From Tipula vernalis (lineage: Eukaryota; Arthropoda; Insecta; Diptera; Tipulidae): a stretch of 64,000 nucleotides of DNA. The translations under genes were made by a program, and so were the position numbers. How positions within the stretch are numbered: the stretch's first letter is position 1; each line of letters starts with the position of its first letter. Where the stretch lies: the NCBI GenBank assembly GCA_958295665.1, contig OY282560.1:255979368-256043367 (forward strand). Reading direction: 5' to 3'. Shown piece after piece: positions 12,501 through 26,926 of the stretch. The notes below the pieces were generated by a model. It had not been told where the DNA came from, ran no database searches, and saw nothing but the letters and a program-made list of their open reading frames with translations.

Positions 12501-15500
12501 TCCAATAATAAATTTAAAATATTAAATTAAAATCAAATTGGATTGCTGTTTTTAAAGTGGATTTACAAAGGCCTACTCCAATAATAAAATTAAAATATAA
12601 AATTAAAATCAAATTGGATTGCTGTTTAAAGTGGATTTACAAAAGCCTACTCCAATAATAAAATTAAAATAATAAATTAAAATCGAATCCAAATTGGATT
12701 GCTGTCTTTAAAGTAGATTTACAAAGGAATACTCCAATAATAAAATTAAAATATTAAATTAAAATCAAATTGGATTGCTGTTTTTAAAGTGGATTTACAA
12801 AGGCATACTCCAATAATAAAATTAAAATATTAAATTAAAATCAAATTGGATTGCTGTTTTTAAAGTGGATTTACAAAGGCATACTCCAATAATAAAATTA
12901 AAATATTAAATTAAAATCAAATTGGATTGCTGTTTTTAAAGTGTATTTACAAAGGCATACTCCAATAATAAAATTAAAATATTAAATTAAAATCAAATTG
13001 GATTGCTGTTTTTAAAGTGGATTTACAAAGGCCTACTCCAATAATAAAATTCAAATATATAATAAAAATCAAATTGGATTGCTGTTTTTAAAGTGGATTT
13101 ACAAAGGTCTATTCCCATAATAAAATTAAAATATTAAATTAAAATCAAAACGGATTGCTGTTTTTAAAATGGATTTACAGAGGCCTACTCCAATAATAAA
13201 ATTAAAATATTAAATTAAAATCAAATTGGATTGCTGTTTTCAAAGTGGCTTTACAAAGGCATACTCCAATAATAAAATTAAAATATTAAATTAAAATCGA
13301 ATCCAAATTAAATTGCTGTCTTTAAAGTAGATTTACAAAGGCCTACTCCAATAATAAAATTAAAATATTAAATTAAAATCAAATTGGATTGCTGCTTTTA
13401 AAGTGGATTTACAAAGGCCTACTCTAATAATAAAAATGAAATACTAAATTAAAATCAAATTGGATTTCTGTTTTTAAAGTGGATTTACAAAGGCCTACTC
13501 CAATAATAAAATTAAAATATTAAATTAAAATCAAATTGGATTGCTGTTTTAAAGTGGATTTACAAAGGCCTACTCCAATAATAAAATTAAAATATTAAAT
13601 TAAAATCAAATAGGATATCTGTTTTTAAAGTGGATTTACAAAGGCCTACTCCAATAATAAAATTAAAATATTAAATTAAAATCAAATTGGATTGCTGTTT
13701 TTAAAGTGGATTTACAAAGGCATACTCCAATAATAAAATTAAAATATTAAATTAAAATCAAATTGGATTGCTGTTTTTAAAGTGGATTTACAAAGGCCTA
13801 CTCCAATAATAAAATTAAAATATTAAAATAAATTCAAATAGATTGCTGTTTTTAAAGTGGATTTACAAAGGCTTACTCCAATAATAAAATTAAAATATTA
13901 AATTAAAATCAAATTGGATTTCTGTTTTTAAAGTGGATTTACAAAGGCCTACTCCAATAATAAAATTCAAATATTTAATTAAAATCAAATTGGATTGCTG
14001 TTTTTAAAGTGGATTTACAAAGGCCTGCTCCAATAATAAAATTAAAATATTAAATTAAAATCAAATTGGATTGCTGTTTTTAAAGTGGATTTACAAAGGC
14101 CTACTCCAATAATAAAATTAAATTTTAAATTTAAATCAAATTGGATTGCTGTTTTTAAAGTGGATTTACAAAGGCCTACTCCAATAATAAAATTAAAATA
14201 TTAAATTAAAATGAAATTGGATTTCTGTTTTTAAAGTGGATTTACAAAGGGCTACTCCAATAATAAAATTTAAATATTAAATAAAAATCAAATTGAATTG
14301 CTGTTTTTAAAGTGGATTTACAAAGGCATACTCCAATAATAAAATTAAAATATTTAATTAAAATCAAATTGGATTGCTGTTTTTAAAGTGGATTTACAAA
14401 GGCCTGCTCCAATAATAAAATTAAAATATTAAATTAAAATCAAATTGGATTGCTGTTTTTAAAGTGGATTTACAAAGGCCTACCCAATAATAAAATTAAA
14501 TTTTAAATTTAAATCAAATTGGATTGCTGTTTTTAAACTAGATTTACAAAGGCCTACTCCAATAATAAAAATTAAAATATTAAATTAAAATCAAATTGGA
14601 TTGCTGTTTTTAAAGTGGATTTTCAAAGGCATACTCCAATAATAAAATTGAAATATTAAATTAAAATCAAATTGGATTGCTGATTTTAAAGTGGATTTAC
14701 AAAGGCATACTCCAATAATAAAATTAAAATATTAAATTAAAATCAAATTGGATTGCTGTTTTAAAGTGGATTTACAAAGGCCTACTCCAATAATAAAATT
14801 AAAATATTAAATTAAAATCAAATAGGATATCTGTTTTTAAAGTGGATTTACAAAGGCATACTCCAATAATAAAATTAAAATATTAAATTAAAATCAAATT
14901 GGATTGCTGTTTTTAAAGTGGATTTACAAAGGCCTACTCCAATAATAAAATTAAAATATTAAATTAAAATCAAATTGGATTGCTGTTTTTAAAGTGGATT
15001 TACAAAGGCCTACTCCAATAATAAAATTAAATTTTAAATTTAAATCAAATTGGATTGCTGTTTTTAAAGTAGATTTACAAAGGCCTACTCCAATAATAAA
15101 AATTAAAATATTAAATTAAAATCAAATTGGATTGCTGTTTTTAAAGTGGATTTACAAAGGCATACTCCAATAATAAAATTAAAATATTAAATTAAAATCA
15201 AATTGGATTGCTGTTTTAAAGTGGATTTACAAAGGCCTACTCCAATAATAAAATTAAAATATTAAATTAAAATCAAATAGGATATCTGTTTTTAAAGTGG
15301 ATTTACAAAGGCCTACTCCAATAATAAAATTAAAATATTAAATTAAAATCAAATTGGATTGCTGTTTTTAAAGTGGATTTACAAAGGCCTACTCCAATAA
15401 TAAAATTAAATTTTAAATTTAAATCAAATTGGATTGCTGTTTTTAAAGTAGATTTACAAAGGCCTACTCCAATAATAAAAATTAAAATATTAAATTAAAA

Positions 15501-15913
15501 TCAAATTGGATTGCTGTTTTTAAAGTGGATTTACAAAGGCATACTCCAATAATAAAATTAAAATATTAAATTAAAATCAAATTGGATTGCTGTTTTTAAA
15601 GTGGATTTACAAAGGCCTACTCCAATAATAAAATTAAAATATTAAATTAAAATCAAATAGGATATCTGTTTTTAAAGTGGATTTACAAAGGCATACTCCA
15701 ATAATAAAATTAAAATATTAAATTAAAATCAAATTGGATTGCTGTTTTTAAAGTGGATTTACAAAGGCCTACTCCAATAATAAAATTAAAATATTAAATT
15801 AAAATCAAATTGGATTGCTGTTTTTAAAGTGGATTTACAAAGGCCTACTCCAATAATAAAATTAAATTTTAAATTTAAATCAAATTGGATTGCTGTTTTT
15901 AAAGTGGATTTAC
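9518..15913. repeat. Satellite family-2 block (first)
   Basis: This block lacks the 63-bp monomers. It is built from monomers marked by AAATTTTAAATTTAAATC with GTAGATTTAC (75 bp), AATAAAAATTAAAAT (77 bp), AATAGGATATCTG, AAAATTCAAATATTTAATT, ATATATAATTAAAATC with TTGAATTGCTG, and ATCGAATCCAAATTGG with CTGTCTTTAAAGTAG (about 82 bp). These variants tend to occur in a fixed order, which shows higher-order organisation rather than random variation. Confidence 0.78.
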
Positions 15914-18900
15914 AAAGGAATACTCCAATAATAATATTAAAATATTAAATTAAAATCAAATTGGATTGCTATTTTTAAAGTGGATTTACAAAGGCCTACT
16001 CCAATAATAAAATTAAAATATTAAATTAAAATCAAATTGGATTGCTGTTTTAAAGTGGATTTACAAAGGCCTACTCAAAAAATAAAATTAAAATCAAATT
16101 GGATTGCCGTTTTTAAAGTGGATTTACAAAGGCCTACACCAATAACAAAATTAAAATATTAAATTAAAATCAAATTGGATTGCTGTTTTTAAAGTGGATT
16201 TACAAAGGCATACTCCAATAATAAAATTAAAATATTAAATTAAAATCAAATTGGATTGCTTTTTCTAAAGAGGATTTACACAGGCTAACCCCAATAAATA
16301 AAATTAAAATATTAAATTAAAATCAAATTGGATTGCTGTTTCTAAAGTGGAAATACAAAGGCCTACTCCAATAATAAAATTAAAATATTAAATTAAAATC
16401 AAATTGGATGGCTGTTTTTAAAGTGGATTTACAAAGGCCTGCTCCAATAATAAAATTAAAATATTAAATTAAAATCAAATTGGGTTGCTGCTTTTAAAGT
16501 GGATTTACAAAGGCCTACTCCAATAATAAAATTAAAATATTAAATTAAAATCAAATTGGATTGCTGTTTTTAAAGTGGATTTACAAAGGCATACTCCAAT
16601 AATAAAATTTAAATATTAAATTAAAATCAAATTGGATTGCTGTTTTTAAAGTGGATTTACAAAGGCCTAATCCAATAATAAAATTAAAATATTAAATTAA
16701 AATCAAATTGGATTGCTGTTTCTAAAAAGGAAATACAAAGGCCCACTCCAAAAATAAAATTAAAATATTAAATTAAAATCAAATCAATTGCTGTTTTTAA
16801 AGTGGATTTACAAAGGCCTACTCCAATAACAAAATTAAAATATTAAATTAAAATCAAATTGGATTGCTGTTTTTAAAGTGGATTTACAAAGGCATACTCC
16901 AATAATAAAATTAAAATATTAAATTAAAATCAAATTGGATTGCTGTTTCTAAAGTGGATTTATAAAGGCATACTCCAATAATAAAATTAAAATATTAAAT
17001 TAAAATCAAATTGGATTGCTGTTTCTAAAGTGGAAATACAAAGGCCCACTCCAAAAATAAAATTAAAATATTAAATTAAAATCAAATTGGATTGCTGTTT
17101 TGAAAGTGGATTTACAAAGGCCTGCTCCAATAATAAAATTAAAATATTAAATTAAAATCAAATTGGATTGCCGTTTTTAAAGTGGATTTACAAAGGCATA
17201 CTCCAATAATACAATTAAAATATTAAATTAAAATCAAATTGGATTGCTGTTTCTATAGTGGAAATACAAAGGCCCACTCCAATAATAAAATAAAAATATT
17301 AAATTAAAATCAAATTGGATTGCTGTTTTAAAGTGGATTTACAAAGGCTTACTCCAATAATAAAATTAAAATATTAAATTAAAATCAAATTGGATTGCTG
17401 TTTCTAAAGTGGATTAACAAAGGCCTGCTCCAATAACAAAATTAAAATATTAAATTAAAATCAAATTGGATTGCTGTTTTTAAAGTGGATTTACAAAGGC
17501 GTACTCCAATAATAAAATTAAAATATTAAATTAAAATCAAATTGGATTGCTGTTTCTAAAGTGGAAATACAAAGGCTCACTCCAATAACAAAATTAAAAT
17601 ATTAAATTAAAATCAAATTGGATTGGTGTTTTTAAAGTGGATTTACAAAGGCATACTCCAATAATAAAATTAAAATATTAAATTAAAATCAAATTGGATT
17701 GCTGTTTCTAAAGTGGATTTACAACGGCATACTCCAATAATAAAATTAAAATAATAAATTAAAATCAAATTGGATTGCTGTTTTTAAAGTGGATTTACAA
17801 AGGCCTACTCCAATAATAAAATTAAAATATTAAATTAAAATCAAATTGGATTGCTGTTTTTAAAGTGGATTTACAAAGGCCTACTCCAATAATAAAATTA
17901 AAATATTAAATTAAAATCAAATTGGATTGCTGTTTTTAAAGTGGATTACAAAGGCATACTCCAATAATAAAATTAAAATATTAAATTAAAATCAAATTGG
18001 ATTGCTGTTTCTAAAGTGGATTTACAAAGGAATACTCCAATAATAAAATTAAAATATTAAATTAAAATGAAATTGGATTGCTATTTTTAAAGTGGATTTA
18101 CAAAGGCCTACTCCAATAATAAAATTAAAATATTAAATTAAAATCAAATTGGATTGCTGTTTTAAAGTGGATTTACAAAGGCCTACTCCAAAAATAAAAT
18201 TAAAATCAAATTGGATTTCTGTTTTTAAAGTGGATTTACAAAGGCCTACTCCAATAATACAATTAAAATATTAAATTAAATCAAATTGGATTGCTGTTTT
18301 TAAAGTGGATTTACAAAGGCATACTCCAATAATATAATTAAAATATTAAATTAAAATCAAATTGGATTGCTGTTTCTAATGTGGAAATACAAAGGCCCAC
18401 TCCAATAACAAAATTAAAATATTAAATTAAAATCAAATTGGATTGCTGTTTCTAAAGTGGATTTATAAAGCCATACTCCAATAATAAAATTAAAATATTA
18501 AATTAAAATCAAATTGGATTGCTGTTTCTAATGTGGAAATACAAAGGCCCACTCCAATAATAAAATTAAAATATTAAATTAAAATCAAATTGGATTGCTG
18601 TTTTAAAGTGGATTTACAAAGGCCTACTCCAAAAATCAAATTAAAATCAAATTGGATTGCTGTTTTTAAAGTGGATTTACAAAGGCCTACTCCAATAACA
18701 AAATTAAAATATTAAATTAAAATCAAATTGGATTGCTGTTTTTAAAGTGGATTTACAAAGGCATACTCCAATAATAAAATTAAAATATTAAATTAAAATC
18801 AAATTGGATTGCTGTTTTTAAAGTGGATCACAAAGGCATACTCCAATAATAAAATTAAAATATTAAATTAAAATCAAATTGGATTCCTGTTTCTAAAGTG

Positions 18901-19190
18901 GATTTACAAAGGAATACTCCAATAATAAAATTAAAATATTAAATTAAAATCAAATTGGATTGCAATTTTTAAAGTGGATTTACAAAGACCTACTCCAATA
19001 ATAAAATTAAAATATTAAATTAAAATCAAATTGGGTAGCTGTTTTAATGTGGATTTACAAAGGCCTACTACAAAAATAAAATTAAAATCAAATTGGATTG
19101 CTGTTTTTAAAGTGGATTTACAAAGGCATACTCCAATAATAAAATTAAAATATTAAATAAATTGGATTGCTGTTTTTAAAGTGGATTTAC
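15914..19190. repeat. Satellite family-1 block (second)
   Basis: Family-1 markers return at 15,914, just after a 75-bp family-2 monomer. They include TTTCTAAAG, GTGGAAATAC and short 63-bp monomers near 16,075, 18,190, 18,635 and 19,070. The block ends at a 75-bp family-2 monomer starting at 19,191. Both boundaries fall within single monomers. Confidence 0.8.
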
Positions 19191-22100
19191 AAAGGCCTAC
19201 TCCAATAATAAAATTAAATTTTAAATTTAAATCAAATTGGATTGCTGTTTTTAAAGTAGATTTACAAAGGCCTACTCCAATAATAAAAATTAAAATATTA
19301 AATTAAAATCAAATTGGATTGCTGTTTTTAAAGTGGATTTACAAAGGCATACTCCAATAATAAAATTAAAATATTAAATTAAAATCAAATTGGATTGCTG
19401 TTTTAAAGTGGATTTACAAAGGCATACTCCAATAATAAAATTAAAATATTAAATTTAAATCAAATTGGATTGGTGTTTTAAAGTGGATTTACAAAGGCCT
19501 ACTCCAATAATAAAATTAAAATATTAAATTTAAATCAAATTGGATTGCTGTCTTTAAAGTAGATTTACAAAGGCATACTCCAATAATAAAATTAAAATAT
19601 TAAATTTAAATCAAATTGGATTTCTGTTTTTAAAGTGGATTTACAAAGGGCTACTCCAATAATAAAATTAAAATATATAATTAAAATCAAATTGAATTGC
19701 TGTTTTTAAAGTGGATTTACAAAGGCCTACTCCAATAATAAAATTAAAATATTAAATTAAAATCAAATTGGATTGCTGTTTAAAGTGGATTTACAAAGGC
19801 CTACTCCAATAATAAAAATAAAATAATAAATTAAAATCGAATCCAAATTGGATTGCTGTCTTTAAAGTAGATTTACAAAGGCCTACTCCAATAATAAAAT
19901 TAAAATATTAAATTAAAATCAAATTGGATTGATGTTTTTAAAGTGGATTTACAAAGGCCTACTCCAATAATAAAATTAAAATATTAAATCAAAATCAAAT
20001 TGGATTGCTGTTTTTAAAGTGGATTTGCAAAGGCAACTCCAATAATAAAATTAAAATATTAAATTAAAATCAAATTGGATTGCTGTTTTTAAGTGGATTT
20101 ACAAAGGCATACTCCAATAATAAAATTAAAATATTAAATTAAAATCAAATTGGATTGCTGTTTTTAAAGTGGATTTACAAAGGCATACTCCAATAATAAA
20201 ATTAAAATATTAAATTAAAATCAAATTGGATTGCTGTTTTAAAGTGGATTTACAAAGGCCTACTCCAATAATAAAATTCAAATATATAATAAAAATCAAA
20301 TTGGATTGCTGTTTTTAAAGTGGATTTACAAAGGCCTACTCCAATAATAAAATTAAATTTTAAATTTAAATCAAATTGGATTGCTGTTTTTAAAGTAGAT
20401 TTACAAAGGCCCACTCCAATAATAAAAATTAAAATATTAAATTAAAATCAAATTGGATTGCTGTTTTTAAAGTGGATTTACAAAGGCCTACTCCAATAAT
20501 AAAATTAAAATATTAAATTAAAATCAAATTGGATTGCTGTTTTAAAGTGGATTTACAAAGGCCTACTCCAATAATAAAATTAAAATATTAAATTAAAATC
20601 AAATAGGATATCTGTTTTTAAAGTGGATTTACAAAGGCATACTACAATAATAAAATTAAAATATTAAATTAAAATCAAATTGGATTGCTGTTTTTAAAGT
20701 GGATTTACAAAGGCCTACTCCAATAATAAAATTAAAATATTAAATTTAAATCAAATTGGATTGCTGTTTTTAAAGTGGATTTTCAAAGGCCTACTCCAAT
20801 AATAAAATTAAAATATTAAATTAAAATCGAATCCAAATTGAATTGCTGTCTTTAAAGTAGATTTACAAAGGCCTACTCCAATAATAAAATTAAAATAATA
20901 AATTAAAATAAAATTGGATTGCTGTTTTTAAAGTGGATTTACAAAGGGCTACTCCAATAATAAAAATGAAATATTAAATTAAAATCAAATTGGATTGCTG
21001 TTTTTAAAGTGGATTTACAAAGGCCTACTCCAATAATAAAATTAAAATATTAAATTAAAATCAAATTGGATTTCTGTTTTTAAAGTGGATTTACAAAGGC
21101 CTACTCCAATAATAAAATTAAAATATTAAATTAAAATCAAATTGGATTGCTGTTTTAAAGTGGATTTACAAAGGCCTACTCCAATAATAAAATTAAAATA
21201 TTAAATTAAAATCAAATAGGATATCTGTTTTTAAAGTGGATTTACAAAGGCATACTCCAATAATAAAATTAAAATATTAAATTAAAATCAAATTGGATTG
21301 CTGTTTTTAAAGTGGATTTACAAAGGCCTACTCCAATAATAAAATTAAAATATTAAATTAAAATCAAATTGGATTGCTGTTTTTAAAGTGGATTTACAAA
21401 GGCCTACTCCAATAATAAAATTAAAATATTAAAATAAATTCAAATAGATTGCTGTTTTTAAAGTGGATTTACAAAGGCCTACTCCAAAAATAAAATTAAA
21501 ATATTAAATTAAAATCAAATTGGATTTCTGTTTTTAAAGTGGATTTACAAAGGGCTACTCCAATAATAAAATTAAAATATATAATTAAAATCAAATTGAA
21601 TTGCTGTTTTTAAAGTGGATTTACAAAGGCCTACTCCAATAATAAAATTCAAATATTTAATTAAAATCAAATTGGATTGCTGTTTTTAAAGTGGATTTAC
21701 AAAGGCCTGCTCCAATAATAAAATTAAAATATTAAATTAAAATCAAATTGGATTGCTGTTTTTAAAGTGGATTTACAAAGGCCTACTCCAATAATAAAAT
21801 TAAATTTTAAATTTAAATCAAATTGGATTGCTGTTTTTAAAGTAGATTTACAAAGGCCCACTCCAATAATAAAAATTAAAATATTAAATTAAAATCAAAT
21901 TGGATTGCTGTTTTTAAAGTGGATTTACAAAGGCCTACTCCAATAATAAAATTAAAATATTAAATTAAAATCAAATTGGATTGCTGTTTTTAAAGTGGAT
22001 TTACAAAGGCCTACTCCAATAATAAAATTAAAATATTAAATTTTAATCGAATCCAAATTGGATTGCTTTCTTTAAAGTAGATTTACAAAGGCCTACTCCA

Positions 22101-22499
22101 ATAATAAAATTAAAATATTAAATTAAAATCAAATTGGATTGCTGTTTTTAAAGTGGATTTACAAAGGCCTATTCCAATAATAAAATTAAAATATTAAATT
22201 AAAATCAAATTGGATTGCTGTTTTTAAAGTGGATTTACAAAGGCCCACTCCAATAATAAATTTAAAATATTAAATTAAAATCAAATTGGATTGCTGTTTT
22301 TAAAGTGGATTTACAAAGGCCTACTCCAATAATAAAATTAAAATGTAAAATTAAAATCAAATTGGATTGCTGTTTAAAGTGGATTTACAAAAGCCTACTC
22401 CAATAATAAAATTAAAATAATAAATTAAAATCGAATCCAAATTGGATTGCTGTCTTTAAAGTAGATTTACAAAGGCATACTCCAATAATAAAATTAAAA

Positions 22500-24433
22500 T
22501 ATTAAATTAAAATCAAATTGGATTGCTGTTTTTAAAGTGGATTTACAAAGGCATACTCCAATAATAAAATTAAAATATTAAATTAAAATCAAATTGGATT
22601 GCTGTTTTTAAAGTGGATTTACAAAGGCATACTCCAATAATAAAATTAAAATATTAAATTAAAATCAAATTGGATTGCTGTTTTTAAAGTGTATTTACAA
22701 AGGCATACTCCAATAATAAAATTAAAATATTAAATTAAAATCAAATTGGATTGCTGTTTTTAAAGTGGATTTACAAAGGCCTACTCCAATAATAAAATTC
22801 AAATATATAATAAAAATCAAATTGGATTGCTGTTTTTAAAGTGGATTTACAAAGGTCTATTCCAATAATAAAATTAAAATATTAAATTAAAATCAAAACG
22901 GATTGCTGTTTTTAAAATAGATTTACAGAGGCCTACTCCAATAATAAAATTAAAATATTAAATTAAAATCAAATTGGATTGCTGTTTTCAAAGTGGCTTT
23001 ACAAAGGCATACTCCAATAATAAAATTAAAATATTAAATTAAAATCGAATCCAAATTGAATTGCTGTCTTTAAAGTAGATTTACAAAGGCCTACTCCCAT
23101 AATAAAATTAAAATATTAAATTAAAATCAAATTGGATTGCTGTTTTTAAAGTGGATTGACAAAGGCATACTCCAATAATAAAATTAAAATATTAAATTAA
23201 AATCAAATTGGATTGCTGTTTTAAAGTGGATTTACAAAGGCCTACTCCAATAATAAAATTAAAATATTAAATTAAAATCAAATAGGATATCTGTTTTTAA
23301 AGTGGATTTACAAAGGCATACTCCAATAATAAAATTAAAATATTAAATTAAAATCAAATTGGATTGCTGCTTTTAAAGTGGATTTACAAAGGCCTACTCC
23401 AATAATAAAAATGAAATACTAAATTAAAATCAAATTGGATTTCTGTTTTTAAAGTGGATTTACAAAGGCCTACTCCAATAATAAAATTAAAATATTAAAT
23501 TAAAATCAAATTGGATTGCTGTTTTAAAGTGGATTTACAAAGGCCTACTCCAATAATAAAATTAAAATATTAAATTAAAATCAAATAGGATATCTGTTTT
23601 TAAAGTGGATTTACAAAGGCATACTCCAATAATAAAATTAAAATATTAAATTAAAATCAAATTGGATTGCTGTTTTTAAAGTGGATTTACAAAGGCATAC
23701 TCCAATAATAAAATTAAAATATTAAATTAAAATCAAATTGGATTGCTGTTTTTAAAGTGTATTTACAAAGGCATACTCCAATAATAAAATTAAAATATTA
23801 AATTAAAATCAAATTGGATTGCTGTTTTTAAAGTGGATTTACAAAGGCCTACTCCAATAATAAAATTCAAATATATAATAAAAATCAAATTGGATTGCTG
23901 TTTTTAAAGTGGATTTACAAAGGTCTATTCCCATAATAAAATTAAAATAATAAATTAAAATCAAAACGGATTGCTGTTTTTAAAATAGATTTACAGAGGC
24001 CTACTCCAATAATAAAATTAAAATATTAAATTAAAATCAAATTGGATTGCTGTTTTCAAAGTGGCTTTACAAAGGCATACTCCAATAATAAAATTAAAAT
24101 ATTAAATTAAAATCGAATCCAAATTGAATTGCTGTCTTTAAAGTAGATTTACAAAGGCCTACTCCAATAATAAAATTAAAATATTAAATTAAAATCAAAT
24201 TGGATTGCTGTTTTTAAAGTGGATTGACAAAGGCATACTCCAATAATAAAATTAAAATATTAAATTAAAATCAAATTGGATTGCTGTTTTAAAGTGGATT
24301 TACAAAGGCCTACTCCAATAATAAAATTAAAATATTAAATTAAAATCAAATAGGATATCTGTTTTTAAAGTGGATTTACAAAGGCATACTCCAATAATAA
24401 AATTAAAATATTAAATTAAAATCAAATTGGATT
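22500..24433. repeat. Tandem duplication inside satellite, period 1,068 bp
   Basis: Four rare markers recur at 1,068 bp: GTGTATTTAC at 22,689 and 23,757, AAAACGG at 22,895 and 23,963, GATTGAC at 23,154 and 24,222, and AATAGGATATC at 23,281 and 24,349. The copies are about 22,500-23,365 and 23,568-24,433. The matching part of the first macro-copy (near 13.1 kb) has only one set of these markers. Confidence 0.82.
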
Positions 24434-26926
24434 GCTGTTTTTAAAGTGGATTTACAAAGGCATACTCCAATAATAAAATTAAAATATTAAATTAAAATCA
24501 AATTGGATTGCTGTTTTTAAAGTGGATTTACAAAGGCCTACTCCAATAATAAAATTAAAATATTAAAATAAATTCAAATAGATTGCTGTTTTTAAAGTGG
24601 ATTTACAAAGGCTTACTCCAATAATAAAATTAAAATATTAAATTAAAATCAAATTGGATTTCTGTTTTTAAAGTGGATTTACAAAGGCCTACTCCAATAA
24701 TAAAATTCAAATATTTAATTAAAATCAAATTGGATTGCTGTTTTTAAAGTGGATTTACAAAGGCCTGCTCCAATAATAAAATTAAAATATTAAATTAAAA
24801 TCAAATTGGATTGCTGTTTTTAAAGTGGATTTACAAAGGCCTACTCCAATAATAAAATTAAATTTTAAATTTAAATCAAATTGGATTGCTGTTTTTAAAG
24901 TGGATTTACAAAGGCCTACTCCAATAATAAAATTAAAATATTAAATTAAAATGAAATTGGATTTCTGTTTTTAAAGTGGATTTACAAAGGGCTACTCCAA
25001 TAATAAAATTTAAATATTAAATAAAAATCAAATTGAATTGCTGTTTTTAAAGTGGATTTACAAAGGCATACTCCAATAATAAAATTAAAATATTTAATTA
25101 AAATCAAATTGGATTGCTGTTTTTAAAGTGGATTTACAAAGGCCTGCTCCAATAATAAAATTAAAATATTAAATTAAAATCAAATTGGATTGCTGTTTTT
25201 AAAGTGGATTTACAAAGGCCTACTCCAATAATAAAATTAAATTTTAAATTTAAATCAAATTGGATTGCTGTTTTTTAACTAGATTTACAAAGGCCTACTC
25301 CAATAATAAAAATTAAAATATTAAATTAAAATCAAATTGGATTGCTGTTTTTAAAGTGGATTGACAAAGGCATACTCCAATAATAAAATTAAAATATTAA
25401 ATTAAAATCAAATTGGATTGCTGTTTTAAAGTGGATTTACAAAGGCCTACTCCAATAATAAAATTAAAATATTAAATTAAAATCAAATAGGATATCTGTT
25501 TTTAAAGTGGATTTACAAAGGCATACTCCAATAATAAAATTAAAATATTAAATTAAAATCAAATTGGATTGCTGTTTTTAAAGTGGATTTACAAAGGCCT
25601 ACTCCAATAATAAAATTAAAATATTAAATTAAAATCAAATTGGATTGCTGTTTTTAAAGTGGATTTACAAAGGCCTACTCCAATAATAAAATTAAATTTT
25701 AAATTTAAATCAAATTGGATTGCTGTTTTTAAAGTAGATTTACAAAGGCCTACTCCAATAATAAAAATTAAAATATTAAATTAAAATCAAATTGGATTGC
25801 TGTTTTTAAAGTGGATTTACAAAGGCATACTCCAATAATAAAATTAAAATATTAAATTAAAATCAAATTGGATTGCTGTTTTAAAGTGGATTTACAAAGG
25901 CCTACTCCAATAATAAAATTAAAATATTAAATTAAAATCAAATAGGATATCTGTTTTTAAAGTGGATTTACAAAGGCCTACTCCAATAATAAAATTAAAA
26001 TATTAAATTAAAATCAAATTGGATTGCTGTTTTTAAAGTGGATTTACAAAGGCCTACTCCAATAATAAAATTAAATTTTAAATTTAAATCAAATTGGATT
26101 GCTGTTTTTAAAGTAGATTTACAAAGGCCTACTCCAATAATAAAAATTAAAATATTAAATTAAAATCAAATTGGATTGCTGTTTATAAAGTGGATTTACA
26201 AAGGCATACTCCAATAATAAAATTAAAATATTAAATTAAAATCAAATTGGATTGCTGTTTTAAAGTGGATTTACAAAGGCCTACTCCAATAATAAAATTA
26301 AAATATTAAATTAAAATCAAATAGGATATCTGTTTTTAAAGTGGATTTACAAAGGCATACACCAATAATAAAATTAAAATATTAAATTAAAATCAAATTG
26401 GATTGCTGTTTTTAAAGTGGATTTACAAAGGCCTGCTCCAATAATAAAATTAAAATATTAAATTAAAATCAAATTGGATTGCTGTTTTTAAAGTGGATTT
26501 ACAAAGGCCTACTCCAATAATAAAATTAAATTTTAAATTTAAATCAAATTGGATTGCTGTTTTTAAAGTAGATTTACAAAGGCCTGCTCCAATAATAAAA
26601 ATTAAAATATTAAATTAAAATCAAATTGGATTGCTGTTTTTAAAGTGGATTTACAAAGGCCTACTCCAATAATAAAATTAAATTTTAAATTTAAATCAAA
26701 TTGGATTGCTGTTTTTAAACTAGATTTACAAAGGCCTACTCCAATAATAAAAATTAAAATATTAAATTAAAATCAAATTGGATTGCTGTTTTTAAAGTGG
26801 ATTGACAAAGGCATATTCCAATAATAAAATTAAAATATTAAATTAAAATCAAATTGGATTGCTGTTTTAAAGTGGATTTACAAAGGCCTACTCCAATAAT
26901 AAAATTAAAATATTAAATTAAAATCA

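Larger units (their letters stand above)
5250..26560. repeat. About 10.6-kb macro-duplication of satellite
   Basis: The block at about 5,250-15,890 recurs at about 16,208-26,560 with the same order of rare variants. CTTTTTCTAAAGAGG is at 5,301 and 16,259. TGCAATTTTT is at 9,281 and 18,961. ATTTGCAAAG is at 10,351 and 20,023. AAAACGG is at 13,147 and 22,895. ATGAAATTGG before TTTCTG is at 14,211 and 24,951. The AATAGGATATC markers 14,821/15,276/15,656 match 25,486/25,941/26,320. The offset drifts between about 9,670 and 10,960 bp because one or other copy carries its own local duplications. The first 590 bp of the window match 5,250-5,840, so a third partial copy begins there. Confidence 0.8.
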
